From Gaiellasilicea sp963784895 (GTDB lineage: Bacteria; Actinomycetota; Thermoleophilia; Gaiellales; Gaiellaceae), in the NCBI GenBank assembly GCA_963784895.1, contig CAWATM010000004.1, positions 1-64,000 of the forward strand: 64,000 bases of DNA, in the 5' to 3' direction. Position numbers and translations under genes: made by a program. Below are positions 33,373 to 41,547 of this stretch, piece after piece. A model generated the notes under the pieces. It ran no database searches and was not told where the DNA came from. It was given only the letters and a program-made list of their open reading frames with translations. Numbering within the stretch: the first letter of the stretch is position 1; each line of letters begins with the position of its first letter.

Positions 33373-34743
33373 ATGGCGGCCGTGTGGGACTCGGTCGCCG
33401 ACTACGTGCACTCGCTCGGGCTGGACGCCTACCTCGTCGGCGGCGCCGTGCGCGACGAGCTGCTCGGACGGACGCCGCCCGAGCTCGACTTCGTCGTCCC
33501 GGGCGTCGGCCACGCCGAGCTGCGGGAGGCGCTCGAGCCGCACGGGCGGGTCGAGGATCTCGTCGTCGCCGACCAGCGCGTGGGCGTGCGGCTGCTGCCG
33601 CGGGACACGGCGGCGCGGGCGCTGCAGCCGGCCGGGATCGAGTTCACGCCGCCGCGGGTCGAGCGCTCGACCGGCCCTGGCAGACACGACTTCGAGATCG
33701 TCGCCGACAGCGAGATCTCGCTCGAGCAGGACATGGAGCGCCGCGACTTCACGATCAACGCGATCGCGCGCCGGCTCGGGACTGGGGAGATCCTCGACCC
33801 GCTCGGCGGCCGCGCCGACCTCGAACGCGGCGTCCTCCGCACGACCGGTCCGGAGAGCTTCCGCGACGACCCGCTCCGGATCGTCCGCGGGCTCCGCTTC
33901 GTCTCGCAGCTGGACGTCGAGCCGGACGAGGACACGCTGTGCCAGATGCGCGAGTGGGCGCCTCGGATCGAGCATGTCTCGGCCGAGCGAATCGGCGGTG
34001 GGCTCGCGGCAGACGGGATGGGCGAGCTCTCGAAGCTCCTGCTCGGACCGCGGCCGGCGAAAGCCTTGCGGCTGGCGCGGGATACCGGCGTCCTCGTGCA
34101 CGTGCTCCCGGAGTTCGCGCCGGCGGTCGGCTACGAGCAGCAGAGCGACCGCCAGCACCTGACGCTCGACGAGCACATCTTCGAGGTCGTGCAGGCCGCC
34201 GGGGACGCGGCTGCCCCGCTGGAGGTGCGGCTCGCCGCGCTCCTGCACGACCTCGGCAAGCCGGAGGCTGAGCGCGACGGCGGCGACCACGCCGCCATCG
34301 GGGCGGTCGCTGCAGGCCGGGTGCTGCGTCGGCTCCGCTACCCGACGAGACTGCGGGAGTACGTCGTCAGGCTCGTGCGGGAGCACCCGTTCCCACTCGA
34401 CGAGTCGCCCGCTCCCGTCGACGCACGCCGCTTTCTCGCTCGGCACGGCGAGGTTCTCGCTCGCGACCTGCTCGCGCACCGCGCAGCCGATCTCGCCGGG
34501 AAAACCGCGCCGGCGAGCGAGTCAGAGCGGCTCGAGCGCTTTCGCGCGCTCCTCGAACAGGAGCGCGCGCAGCCGCACCGGCTCGCCGACCTGGCGGTAA
34601 ACGGCTCCGACCTGATCGACGTCGGGTTCAGCGAGGGACCCGCGCTCGGACGGGCGCTGCAGACCTTGCTCGCCGAGGTCGTCGAGGACCCTGAACGCAA
34701 CCGGCGCGAGGCGCTGCTGCAGCGCGCCAGGGAGCTGGCGTGA
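33373..34743 (+). CDS. cca: CCA-adding tRNA nucleotidyltransferase / poly(A) polymerase family with HD domain
   Basis: This 456-residue protein has a class II nucleotidyltransferase head (YLVGGAVRDELLGRTPPELD), the RRDFTINAIARRLG motif at about 124 and FRDDPLRIVRGLRFVSQLD, followed by an HD domain (LAALLHDLGKPEAERDGGDHA at about 290). It adds or repairs the 3' CCA of tRNAs; the HD part may remove 2',3'-cyclic phosphates. This fits the tRNA-Pro of the window, which lacks an encoded CCA. Its stop overlaps the GTG of the next gene. Confidence 0.88.
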   Translation: MAAVWDSVADYVHSLGLDAYLVGGAVRDELLGRTPPELDFVVPGVGHAELREALEPHGRVEDLVVADQRVGVRLLPRDTAARALQPAGIEFTPPRVERSTGPGRHDFEIVADSEISLEQDMERRDFTINAIARRLGTGEILDPLGGRADLERGVLRTTGPESFRDDPLRIVRGLRFVSQLDVEPDEDTLCQMREWAPRIEHVSAERIGGGLAADGMGELSKLLLGPRPAKALRLARDTGVLVHVLPEFAPAVGYEQQSDRQHLTLDEHIFEVVQAAGDAAAPLEVRLAALLHDLGKPEAERDGGDHAAIGAVAAGRVLRRLRYPTRLREYVVRLVREHPFPLDESPAPVDARRFLARHGEVLARDLLAHRAADLAGKTAPASESERLERFRALLEQERAQPHRLADLAVNGSDLIDVGFSEGPALGRALQTLLAEVVEDPERNRREALLQRARELA

Positions 34744-35432
34744 TCCGCTGGGAGCCGCCCGGCTCCTCCGTCGTCTTCTCGACCCGCGAGGGCGGCGTCA
34801 GCACGGGGCCATACGAGTCGCTCAACCTCGGCCGGCTGACGGGTGACGACGTCGAGCGCGTCGACGAGAACCGCCGCCTGCTCTGCGCCGAGCTCGACGC
34901 GGATGCCGGCCGGCTCGCACTGAACCGCCAGGTGCACTCGACCCTCGTCCACCGAGCGGTGCCGGGCGCTCGCGGCGAGCCGGGTGACGGCCTCTGGAGC
35001 GACGACCCGCGGCAGCCGATCGTCGCGATGACGGCGGACTGTCTGCCGATCGCGCTCGCGCGCGTGAAAGGTCCGCCTGCGGTCGCCGTGCTCCACGCAG
35101 GGTGGCGCGGGCTGCTTGCGGGAATCATCGCTGTCGGCACCGACACGCTGGGCGGCCCGCTGCAGGCGGCGATCGGCCCCGCGATCGGGCCGTGCTGCTA
35201 CGAGGTCGGCGCAGAGGTGTCGGCACCGTTCGCCGAGACGTTCGGCGCCGACGTCGTCGACGGTCGCAAGCTCGATCTCTGGACGGCGGCCGAGCGAGCG
35301 CTCAACGCCGCCGGAGTCGCTGACGTCCTCCGCACCGACCTCTGCACGTTCTGCAACCCGGAGCTCTTCTTCTCTCACCGCCGCACCGGCAAGCCGCGCG
35401 GCGTCCAGGGAGTGATCGCCCGTGTCGCCTGA
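34740..35432 (+). CDS. pgeF: PgeF/YfiH laccase-domain protein
   Basis: This 230-residue protein carries the Cu-oxidase_4 motifs RQVHSTLVHRAVPG (His), MTADCLPIALARV (Cys) and VLHAGWRGLLAGI (His), plus the IGPCCYEVG stretch. Members have been described as purine nucleoside phosphorylase/adenosine deaminase and as a peptidoglycan-editing factor. In actinobacteria and firmicutes it sits beside yggS and sepF in the division cluster, as here. The GTG start overlaps the cca stop; its end overlaps yggS by 11 bases. Confidence 0.9.
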   Translation: MIRWEPPGSSVVFSTREGGVSTGPYESLNLGRLTGDDVERVDENRRLLCAELDADAGRLALNRQVHSTLVHRAVPGARGEPGDGLWSDDPRQPIVAMTADCLPIALARVKGPPAVAVLHAGWRGLLAGIIAVGTDTLGGPLQAAIGPAIGPCCYEVGAEVSAPFAETFGADVVDGRKLDLWTAAERALNAAGVADVLRTDLCTFCNPELFFSHRRTGKPRGVQGVIARVA

Positions 35433-36015
35433 CGCCGTCCGCGCCAAGCTCGAGCGGCTCCGAGCCGAGGTCGGGCCGGCCGTCGCGATCGTCGCAGCGA
35501 CGAAGTACGTGGCGTTCGAGGACATGGGCGTGCTCGCCGAGGCCGGCGTCGAGATCGTCGGAGAGAACCGCGCCCAGGACCTCGAGCGCAAGCACGAGGC
35601 CTACCGTGACGCCTTTCGGTGGCACTTCATCGGCCACCTCCAGTCGAACAAGGCCAAGGTCGTCAACGGCACGTGTGAGCTCGTCCACTCGCTCGCCTCG
35701 GCGTCGGCGGCGCAGCGCCTTACCGTCCCGGCGCTGATCGAGGTCAACCTTTCCGGCGAGCCGTCGAAATCCGGCGTCGCCCCCGACGAGGTGCCCGCGC
35801 TCCTCGCGGCGTATCCCGACGTCCGCGGCCTGATGACGATGCCGCCGGCCGCCGCCGAGCCGGAGGATTCGCGGCGGTACTTTCGCCGCCTGCGTGAGCT
35901 CGCCGCCGAGCACGGACTCCCCGAGCTCTCGATGGGCACCTCGCAGGATTACCGCGTCGCAGTCGAGGAGGGCGCCACCCTAATCCGCCTCGGATCCGTC
36001 TTGTTTCGGGGATAA
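35422..36015 (+). CDS. yggS: YggS/PROSC family PLP-binding protein
   Basis: This 197-residue protein is a PLP-homeostasis protein with the PLP Lys in IVAATKYV, GENRAQDLERKHEAY, WHFIGHLQSNKAKVV, LIEVNLSGEPSKSGV and MGTSQDYRVAVEEGATLIRL. It is about 30 residues shorter than E. coli YggS, mainly because the segment between VHSLASA and the VPALIEVN strand is compact. It stores or delivers PLP and has no known catalysis. The GTG start overlaps pgeF, and sepF follows at 12 bases. Confidence 0.9.
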   Translation: MSPDAVRAKLERLRAEVGPAVAIVAATKYVAFEDMGVLAEAGVEIVGENRAQDLERKHEAYRDAFRWHFIGHLQSNKAKVVNGTCELVHSLASASAAQRLTVPALIEVNLSGEPSKSGVAPDEVPALLAAYPDVRGLMTMPPAAAEPEDSRRYFRRLRELAAEHGLPELSMGTSQDYRVAVEEGATLIRLGSVLFRG

Positions 36016-36027
36016 TCTCCGGCTGAG

Positions 36028-36573
36028 ATGGGATTTGCCGACGTCTGGAACCGCACGCTCGTCTACTTCGGGATCGCCGAGGAGGACGACTGGGACGAGG
36101 ACGGGTACGCCACGAACGAGGACCTCGAGCGGACGTATCACGCCCGCGAGCGAGCCAACGTACGCCGCCTGCAGCCGCGGCGCGGGCGCGATTTCGACGA
36201 CTGGACGGACTCCGAGCCGGAGGCTGCGAGCACCGCGGCCGCGCGGCCGACGAGCCGCCTGCGCGGCGTCGAGGCGGTGCCGAATCCCGCCTCGGTCAAG
36301 GTGCATCTCGTCCTGCCGCGAAGCTTCAACGACGCCCAGCAGATCGCCGACCGGTTCAAGGACGGCGTGCCGGTGATCATCAACCTCCAGAGCGCCGATC
36401 AGGACCTCTCGAAGCGGCTGATCGACTTCGCCAGCGGGCTGACCTATGCGCTCGACGGCGGCATGCAGCGCGTCGCCGACAAGGTCTTCCTGCTGACGCC
36501 GCGAAACGTCGAGGTGTCCGCGGAAGAACGCGCGAGAATGCTCGAGCGCGGCGGCTTCTTCAACCAGGCCTAG
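36028..36573 (+). CDS. sepF: Cell division protein SepF
   Basis: This 181-residue protein has the SepF layout: an N-terminal amphipathic helix (MGFADVWNRTLVYFGIAEED), an acidic linker, and the SepF core (VKVHLVLPRSFNDAQQIADRF, VIINLQSADQDLSKRLIDFA, ADKVFLLTPRNVEVS). It anchors FtsZ to the membrane and shapes the septum in bacteria without FtsA. GATAAT at 36011-36016 is a likely -10 with a very short leader, so sepF may have its own promoter within the operon. Confidence 0.95.
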   Translation: MGFADVWNRTLVYFGIAEEDDWDEDGYATNEDLERTYHARERANVRRLQPRRGRDFDDWTDSEPEAASTAAARPTSRLRGVEAVPNPASVKVHLVLPRSFNDAQQIADRFKDGVPVIINLQSADQDLSKRLIDFASGLTYALDGGMQRVADKVFLLTPRNVEVSAEERARMLERGGFFNQA

Positions 36574-36582
36574 CCGTCACTG

Positions 36583-36605
36583 GCCGGCTGCGCCTCCCAG
36601 CCGGC
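36583..36605 (+). terminator. Hairpin after sepF
   Basis: GCCGGCTG (36583-36590) and CAGCCGGC (36598-36605) form an 8-bp GC stem with a 7-base loop in the 140-bp gap between sepF and yggT. There is no T run, so it may be a Rho-type or partial terminator. Confidence 0.4.
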
Positions 36606-36713
36606 GGCCCGTACCTCCGTACTGCTCCACCGGCCTACGCGCCGCGAGCCCCGCGCCAGAGACGGCTAGGCGACTCGTGTAGGAAACCGCCGCGACGGCG
36701 CGAACGGACGCTC

Positions 36714-36986
36714 ATGGGCGACACGCTCGCAAACTTCGTCTACGTCTTTCTCTGGGTGTACCTGCTGCTCCTGTTCGCGTACATCCTCACGTCGTGGATC
36801 CGGCTGCCCTACCGACCCTGGCTGAACCGCGTGCAGCGGTTCCTCTACGACGTCTGCGACCCGTACCTGCGGATCTTCCGGCGCTTCCTGCCACCACTCG
36901 GGCCGCTCGACCTCTCGCCCATGGTCGCGATCTTCGTCCTCCTGATCGTGCAGAACGTGCTCGTGTCCCTCCTCGAGCGGCTCTAG
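36714..36986 (+). CDS. yggT: YggT family membrane protein
   Basis: This 90-residue protein has two hydrophobic segments (FVYVFLWVYLLLLFAYILTSW and PMVAIFVLLIVQNVLVSLL) flanking the family signature CDPYLRIFRRFLPPLGPLDLSP. It is a small inner-membrane protein of unknown role, always found with sepF and divIVA in this cluster, and probably involved in division or osmotic stress. divIVA follows 12 bases downstream. Confidence 0.93.
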   Translation: MGDTLANFVYVFLWVYLLLLFAYILTSWIRLPYRPWLNRVQRFLYDVCDPYLRIFRRFLPPLGPLDLSPMVAIFVLLIVQNVLVSLLERL

Positions 36987-36998
36987 GAAGGGGAAGCG

Positions 36999-37466
36999 AT
37001 GGCGCTCACACCCGTCGAGATCCGCCACATCAGGCTCGGCCGCGGGCTCGGCGGCTACAAGCGGCACGCCGTCGACAGCCTGCTCGTCGAGATTGCAACG
37101 AGCTTCGAGGACGTCTGGCGCGACCGTGCCGACCTCGCCGACAAGGTCGAGCAGCTCGAGCTCGACCTCATCCGGCACAAGGAGCTCGAAGGGCTGCTGC
37201 GGACGACGCTCGTCTCAGCCGAGAGCGCGGCGCAGCAGTTGCGCGAGCACGCCCGCAAGGAGGCCGAGACGATCGTCGGCGAGGCGCATGCGGAGGCCCG
37301 GGCGATCGCCCGGCGCGCCGCCTCCGAGAAGGAGCGGCTCGAGACGGAGCTGCGCCGGATCAAGTCGCTGCTCCGCTCCGCCCTCGACAGCCTCGACGAG
37401 GCGTCGGTCGACGAACGCGAGCCCGTCGGCGAGCAAACGGGCGAAATCCGCCGCTTGATCTCCTAG
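36999..37466 (+). CDS. DivIVA-domain protein
   Basis: This 155-residue protein begins with the DivIVA lipid-binding head (LTPVEIRHIRLGRGLGGYKR, then HAVDSLL) followed by a long Glu/Lys/Arg coiled coil to about residue 130. DivIVA-type proteins bind curved membrane at poles and septa and recruit growth machinery. This is the short form, like the sepF-linked DivIVA of other actinobacteria. An AAGGGGAAG Shine-Dalgarno precedes the ATG. Confidence 0.88.
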   Translation: MALTPVEIRHIRLGRGLGGYKRHAVDSLLVEIATSFEDVWRDRADLADKVEQLELDLIRHKELEGLLRTTLVSAESAAQQLREHARKEAETIVGEAHAEARAIARRAASEKERLETELRRIKSLLRSALDSLDEASVDEREPVGEQTGEIRRLIS

Positions 37467-37489
37467 TTCGGCCAGTCCGCCGGCGCGAC

Positions 37490-37495
37490 TATTCT
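37490..37495 (+). promoter_or_regulatory. Leaderless -10 box of the YggU-like gene
   Basis: TATTCT is followed by seven bases and the GTG start at 37503; no Shine-Dalgarno is present. Confidence 0.5.
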
Positions 37496-37502
37496 TCAGG
37501 CC

Positions 37503-37799
37503 GTGGTTGCCACGACCAGATTGCGGCTGCGAGTCGCACCCGGCGCGTCGGTTCCCGGCGTCGTCGGCCGGCACGGGGAGGCATGGAAGGTTCGCGTCGC
37601 CGCCGCGCCGGAGCGGGGGAAGGCAAACGACGCCGTCCTCGAGCTCCTCGCCGCGACGCTGGCAGTCCCGCGCGCGAACGTCACCCTCGTGTCCGGCGGC
37701 AGCTCCAGAGACAAGGTTGTCGAGCTGACCGGCATCGCGCCGGACGAGATCGAGCGACGGCTCGCCACGGCGGGCGGACAGGAGACCGAGACCGGATGA
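37503..37799 (+). CDS. DUF167/YggU family protein
   Basis: This 98-residue protein has the DUF167 core: LRLRVAPGASVPGVVGRHGE, VRVAAAPERGKANDAVLELL and VTLVSGGSSRDKVVELTG. The function is unknown; it is often linked to the yggS-yggT cluster. The GTG start follows a leaderless -10 box. Its stop overlaps the next ATG by four bases. Confidence 0.9.
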   Translation: MVATTRLRLRVAPGASVPGVVGRHGEAWKVRVAAAPERGKANDAVLELLAATLAVPRANVTLVSGGSSRDKVVELTGIAPDEIERRLATAGGQETETG

Positions 37800-38158
37800 G
37801 CATCGACAACGCCCACTTCCGCCAGGAGCTGGAGCAGGCCCGAGAGCGGCTCCAGCGGACGATCGAGCACCACGACATCGGCAACGCCTCGCTCGAGGAG
37901 GAGACCGGCGAGCTGCTCTCCGCCGCCGACAACCACCTCGCGGACACCGCGACGGAGACCTACGAGCGCGAGCTCGACGAGGGTCTCGAGGAGGACGCCC
38001 GCGACCAGCTGCGCCAGGTCGAGACCGCGCTCGCGCGGATCGAGTCCGGCGAGTACGGCACCTGCGAGGTCTGCGGCAAGGAGATCCCGGTCGAACGGCT
38101 CGAGGCGATGCCGTCCGCGACCTTGTGCATCGACGACGCCAGGCGGCTGGGCAGATGA
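37796..38158 (+). CDS. TraR/DksA-type zinc-finger protein
   Basis: This 120-residue protein has a long acidic helical pair (residues 5-75) and a C-terminal zinc finger YGTCEVCGKEIPVERLEAMP ending ATLCIDDARR. Only three of the usual four Cys remain; the fourth (CxxC) is Asp, so zinc binding is altered or uses another ligand. DksA-like proteins enter the RNA polymerase secondary channel and alter transcription. The gene lies in the division/lspA cluster and is coupled to the DUF167 gene. Confidence 0.85.
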   Translation: MSIDNAHFRQELEQARERLQRTIEHHDIGNASLEEETGELLSAADNHLADTATETYERELDEGLEEDARDQLRQVETALARIESGEYGTCEVCGKEIPVERLEAMPSATLCIDDARRLGR

Positions 38159-38171
38159 AGGACGGGGGCCG

Positions 38172-38774
38172 GTGAACGAGCCCGCTCGCCGCGAGTCGGT
38201 GCCGCTCGACGTCCGCGTCGGGTCGTCGACGAACGCGCTGCGGCCGATCCTGGCCGCCGAGCGACCGCTCGGCGCGGGGTTGCGACAGTGGGTGAGCCTG
38301 GCTGTGATCGTCGTCGCCGCCGTCGCGGCTGACCAGCTGACGAAGCAGGTCGTCGCCCGTGCCCTGGCTCTCGGGGAAGAGGTGGAGATCCTCGGCCCGT
38401 TCTCGATCCACCACGTTCGGAACTCCGGGATCGCGTTCGGCTTCTTCTCGAGCGCGACGTCGATCGTGATCGTCGTGACCACCATCGCTGTCGGCTGGAT
38501 GCTGATCTTCTTCACGCGCTCCGGCGGCCGGCACCCGGTGCTGCCGGTCGCACTCGGGCTCGTCCTCGGCGGCAGCCTCGGCAACCTGCTCGACCGCGTC
38601 CGGCTCGGCCACGTCACCGATTTCCTCGACTTCCGCTTCTGGCCCGCGTTCAACCTCGCCGACGTGTTCATCGTCGTCGGCGTCGCGACCCTCTTCGGCG
38701 CGCTCGCGGGCGGCGACCGCTCGAAACGCCGGCCGCCGAGCAGCGTTGTCCACTCTCCGTTTTCTCGCCCCTGA
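38172..38774 (+). CDS. lspA: Lipoprotein signal peptidase II
   Basis: This 200-residue membrane protein has four hydrophobic segments and the LspA motifs DQLTKQVVARAL, VRNSGIAFGFF, GGSLGNLLDRVRLGHVTDFL (first catalytic Asp) and FNLADVFIVVG (second catalytic Asp). It cuts signal peptides from diacylated prolipoproteins. A hydrophilic N-terminal tail of about 38 residues precedes the first helix. The GTG start lies 13 bases after the TraR-like gene; the 3' end overlaps rluD by 29 bases. Confidence 0.95.
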   Translation: MNEPARRESVPLDVRVGSSTNALRPILAAERPLGAGLRQWVSLAVIVVAAVAADQLTKQVVARALALGEEVEILGPFSIHHVRNSGIAFGFFSSATSIVIVVTTIAVGWMLIFFTRSGGRHPVLPVALGLVLGGSLGNLLDRVRLGHVTDFLDFRFWPAFNLADVFIVVGVATLFGALAGGDRSKRRPPSSVVHSPFSRP

Positions 38775-39639
38775 GGCGGAGCGGCTCGACCGCGCCCTCG
38801 CCGGCCGAGCCGAGGTCGGCTCGAGGTCCCTCGCCGAGCGGCTGATCGCCGACGGCGCCGTCCGCGTCGACGGCGAGCGACGGGCGAAGAGCCACCGGCT
38901 CGAGGGCGGGGAGGAGGTCGTCGTCGAGCTGCCGGCCGAGGCCGGCCCGCTCGAGGCCGAGGAGATGGATCTCGACGTCGTCTGGGAGGACGAGTACCTC
39001 CTCGTCGTCGACAAGCCTGCGGGTGTCGTCGTCCATCCGGGAACGGGCCACCAGCGCGGCACGCTCGTGCACGGCCTGCTCGCGCACGAGGCCGCCGGTG
39101 GAGACGACGACCGGCCCGGGATCGTCCACCGGCTCGATCGCGACACCTCCGGGCTGCTCGTCGTCGCTCGCTCGGACGCGGCCCACTCGCGCCTACAGGA
39201 CCTGATCCGCCGGCGCGCGGTCGAGCGGCGTTACCTGGCGCTCGTCAAGGGTTCGCCGCGTTCGCGCAGCGGCCGGATCGAGGCACCGATCGGCCGCGAC
39301 CGGCTCGACAGGTCGCGCCACTCGCTCGACACGACGACGCCGCGGGACGCCGTCACCCACTTCGAGGTGCTGGAGCTCCTCGGCCCGCGCGCGTTGCTCG
39401 AGCTCCGGCTCGAGACGGGTCGCACGCATCAGATCCGTGTGCACCTCGAGGCGATCGAGCTCCTGATCTCCGGCGATCCGGTCTACGGCTCCGCCGGAGA
39501 CCTCGACCTCGAGCGGCAGTTCCTCCACGCAGCCCGGCTCGCGTTCGACCATCCGTTCACCGGCGAGCACATCGACGTCGAGTCGCCGCTGCCCGACGAC
39601 CTCGCCGCCGCCCTCGAGCGCGCCCGCGGCGAGACCTGA
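38746..39639 (+). CDS. rluD: RluA/RluD family pseudouridine synthase
   Basis: This 297-residue protein has an N-terminal S4 RNA-binding domain (ERLDRALAGRAEVGSRSLAE) and the catalytic domain with the Asp motif GIVHRLDRDTSGLLVV, LETGRTHQIRVHLEAIE and GDPVYG. It makes pseudouridine in 23S rRNA. It starts with TTG inside the lspA end. Pairing of lspA with rluD is common in bacteria. Confidence 0.93.
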   Translation: MSTLRFLAPEAERLDRALAGRAEVGSRSLAERLIADGAVRVDGERRAKSHRLEGGEEVVVELPAEAGPLEAEEMDLDVVWEDEYLLVVDKPAGVVVHPGTGHQRGTLVHGLLAHEAAGGDDDRPGIVHRLDRDTSGLLVVARSDAAHSRLQDLIRRRAVERRYLALVKGSPRSRSGRIEAPIGRDRLDRSRHSLDTTTPRDAVTHFEVLELLGPRALLELRLETGRTHQIRVHLEAIELLISGDPVYGSAGDLDLERQFLHAARLAFDHPFTGEHIDVESPLPDDLAAALERARGET

Positions 39640-39774
39640 GCGCAGCTACACTTCGGCGCGTCCAGTCCTTCTTCCCGGCGACTCGGACGGATGGAAGGTG
39701 CCGCTCTCTGCGAGCGGTTCCAGCCGCGCCCCGCCGGCTTGCACCGCAAATCAACCGTGAAAGGGGCCAATCCC

Positions 39775-40737
39775 TTGGCAGTCGTATCCATGCGTGACCT
39801 GCTGGAGGCCGGTGTCCACTTCGGCCACCAGACCCGCCGCTGGAATCCGAAGATGAAGCGCTTCATCTTCACCGAGCGCGGCGGCATCTACATCATCGAC
39901 CTGACCCAGACCTCCGCGCTCTTGCAGGAGGCGTACGACTTCGCGCGCAACCTCGCGGAGCGCGGCGGGACGATCCTCTTCGTCGGCACGAAGAAGCAGG
40001 CGCAGGACGCCGTCTCGCAGGAGGCAGGCCGAGTCGGGATGCCGTACGTCGCGAACCGCTGGCTCGGCGGCCTGCTGACGAACTGGCGGACGATCACCGA
40101 CCGGATCGCCCACCTGCACGAGCTGCGCCGCCTCAAGTCCGAGGGCCAGCTCGAGCTGCTGCCGGCGAAGGAGCGGATCACGCTGCTCGCCGAGCTCGAG
40201 AAGCTCGAGTCGAACCTCGGCGGCGTCGCCGACCTACGCCGCCAGCCGGACGCCGTCTTCATCGTCGACCTGAAGAAGGAGCAGCTCGCCGTGCGCGAAG
40301 CCCGTCGTCTCGGCGTGCCGATCATCGCGCTCGTGGACACGAACTGCGACCCCGACGAGGCCGACTACATCATCCCGGGCAACGACGATGCGATCCGCTC
40401 GTGCAGCCTGATCGTGAAGGCGATCGCCGACGGCATCGCCGCCGGCCAGAGCAAGGTGACGCCGCAGGAGATGGCGGCGAACGGCAACGGCGCGGCGCCC
40501 GCTGAGGAGGCAGCCGCGGCCGAGACGCCGGTGGCAGAGCCCGAGGCCGTGCCCGAGGCAGAGACCACGCCCGCGGAGCCCGAGGCAGTCGCCGTGGAGC
40601 CCGAGACGGTCGCCGTGGAGCCCGAGCCCGTCGCCGTGGAGCCCGAGCCCGTCGCCGCGGAGCCCGAGCCCGTCCCCGCGGAGCCGGAGGCCGTTGAGGC
40701 CCCCGCGGCCGAGACGACCGAGGAGGAGACCGCGTGA
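39775..40737 (+). CDS. rpsB: 30S ribosomal protein S2 with acidic repeat tail
   Basis: From the TTG at 39775 the protein reads (M)AVVSMRDLLEAGVHFGHQTR, the standard S2 N-terminus; an AAAGGGG Shine-Dalgarno nine bases upstream supports this start. The S2 core (FVGTKKQAQDAVSQEAGRVG, VANRWLGGLLTNWRTI, DEADYIIPGNDDAIRS) ends near residue 230. It is followed by about 90 residues of Ala/Glu/Pro/Val repeats, a low-complexity tail of the kind seen in some actinobacteria. This gene heads the ten-gene operon to proS. The 135-bp leader upstream shows no clear riboswitch. Confidence 0.95.
   Translation: MAVVSMRDLLEAGVHFGHQTRRWNPKMKRFIFTERGGIYIIDLTQTSALLQEAYDFARNLAERGGTILFVGTKKQAQDAVSQEAGRVGMPYVANRWLGGLLTNWRTITDRIAHLHELRRLKSEGQLELLPAKERITLLAELEKLESNLGGVADLRRQPDAVFIVDLKKEQLAVREARRLGVPIIALVDTNCDPDEADYIIPGNDDAIRSCSLIVKAIADGIAAGQSKVTPQEMAANGNGAAPAEEAAAAETPVAEPEAVPEAETTPAEPEAVAVEPETVAVEPEPVAVEPEPVAAEPEPVPAEPEAVEAPAAETTEEETA
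40576..40692 (+). repeat. Degenerate 18/24-base repeats in the rpsB tail
   Basis: About six to seven copies of a unit like GTCGCCGTGGAGCCCGAG encode repeated (V/E)PEPVAVE-type peptides. Such repeats can change in length by recombination without breaking the frame. Confidence 0.8.
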
Positions 40738-41543
40738 GCACGACCATTTCCGCATCCCAGGTGAAGGAACTTCGCGACGCCACCGGCGCGCCGATGATGG
40801 ACGCGAAGCGCGCGCTCGAGGAGACCGGCGGCGACCTCGAGGCCGCGCGTACGCTGCTGCGCGAGAAGGGCATGGCCCAGGTGGCCAAGCGCGCCGGCCG
40901 CGCCACGACCGAGGGTCTCGTCGGCTACCGCCTCGAGGATGACAAGGCCACGCTGGTCGCCGTCGGCTGCGAGACCGAGCCGGTTTCGAAGAACGAGGCG
41001 TTCCAGGCCTTCGCGAAGAAGGTGCTCGAGACCGTCCACGCCGACGGGCCGCAGGCTCTCGAGTCGCTGGAGCAGGACCGCGTCGACGTCGGTGCCAAGC
41101 TGGGCGAGAACATCGTCGTCGTCGGGGCCGAGCGCTACGAGATCGCCGCTGACGAGGTCGTCAACGCGTACGCACACCCGCCGGCGAACAAGATCGGCGT
41201 CATCGTCAAGCTCGAGGGGGGCAGCGAGGAGCTCGCGCGCCAGCTGGCGATGCACATCTCATTCGCGGCGCCAGAGTGGCTGAGCAAGGACGATGTCCCC
41301 GCCGCGACCGTCGAGGCCGAGAAGCAGGTGTACCTCAACTCGGACGAGCTGCAGGGCAAGCCGGAGCAGGCGAAGGAGAAGATCGTCGAGGGGATGCTCG
41401 CGAAGCGGTTCTTCGCGATGCAGCCCGGTGGCACGCTCACCGAGCAGCCGTGGATTCACGACGCTGCGCAGACCGTCGGCCAGGCACTCGCCGAGGCCGG
41501 AGCGCGTGTTCTGGCGTTCAAGCGCTTCTCTGTCGCAGAATAG
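40734..41543 (+). CDS. tsf: Elongation factor Ts
   Basis: This 269-residue protein has the UBA-like start (SQVKELRDATGAPMMDAKRAL), the catalytic TDxVA-equivalent region (CETEPVSKNEAFQAFAKKVL) and the dimer/core domains to IVEGMLAKRFFAMQP, QPWIHD and the C-terminal helix. It exchanges GDP on EF-Tu. GTG overlaps the rpsB stop (GTGA), coupling the two genes. Confidence 0.96.
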   Translation: MSTTISASQVKELRDATGAPMMDAKRALEETGGDLEAARTLLREKGMAQVAKRAGRATTEGLVGYRLEDDKATLVAVGCETEPVSKNEAFQAFAKKVLETVHADGPQALESLEQDRVDVGAKLGENIVVVGAERYEIAADEVVNAYAHPPANKIGVIVKLEGGSEELARQLAMHISFAAPEWLSKDDVPAATVEAEKQVYLNSDELQGKPEQAKEKIVEGMLAKRFFAMQPGGTLTEQPWIHDAAQTVGQALAEAGARVLAFKRFSVAE

Positions 41544-41547
41544 CGCC

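Noticed and set aside
35422..36015. Short yggS considered as truncated or frameshifted
   Set aside because: All conserved motifs are in one frame from start to end; the protein is compact, not broken.
39640..39774. Possible riboswitch or r-protein leader before rpsB
   Set aside because: I could not find a conserved structure by eye; only a Shine-Dalgarno before the TTG is clear.
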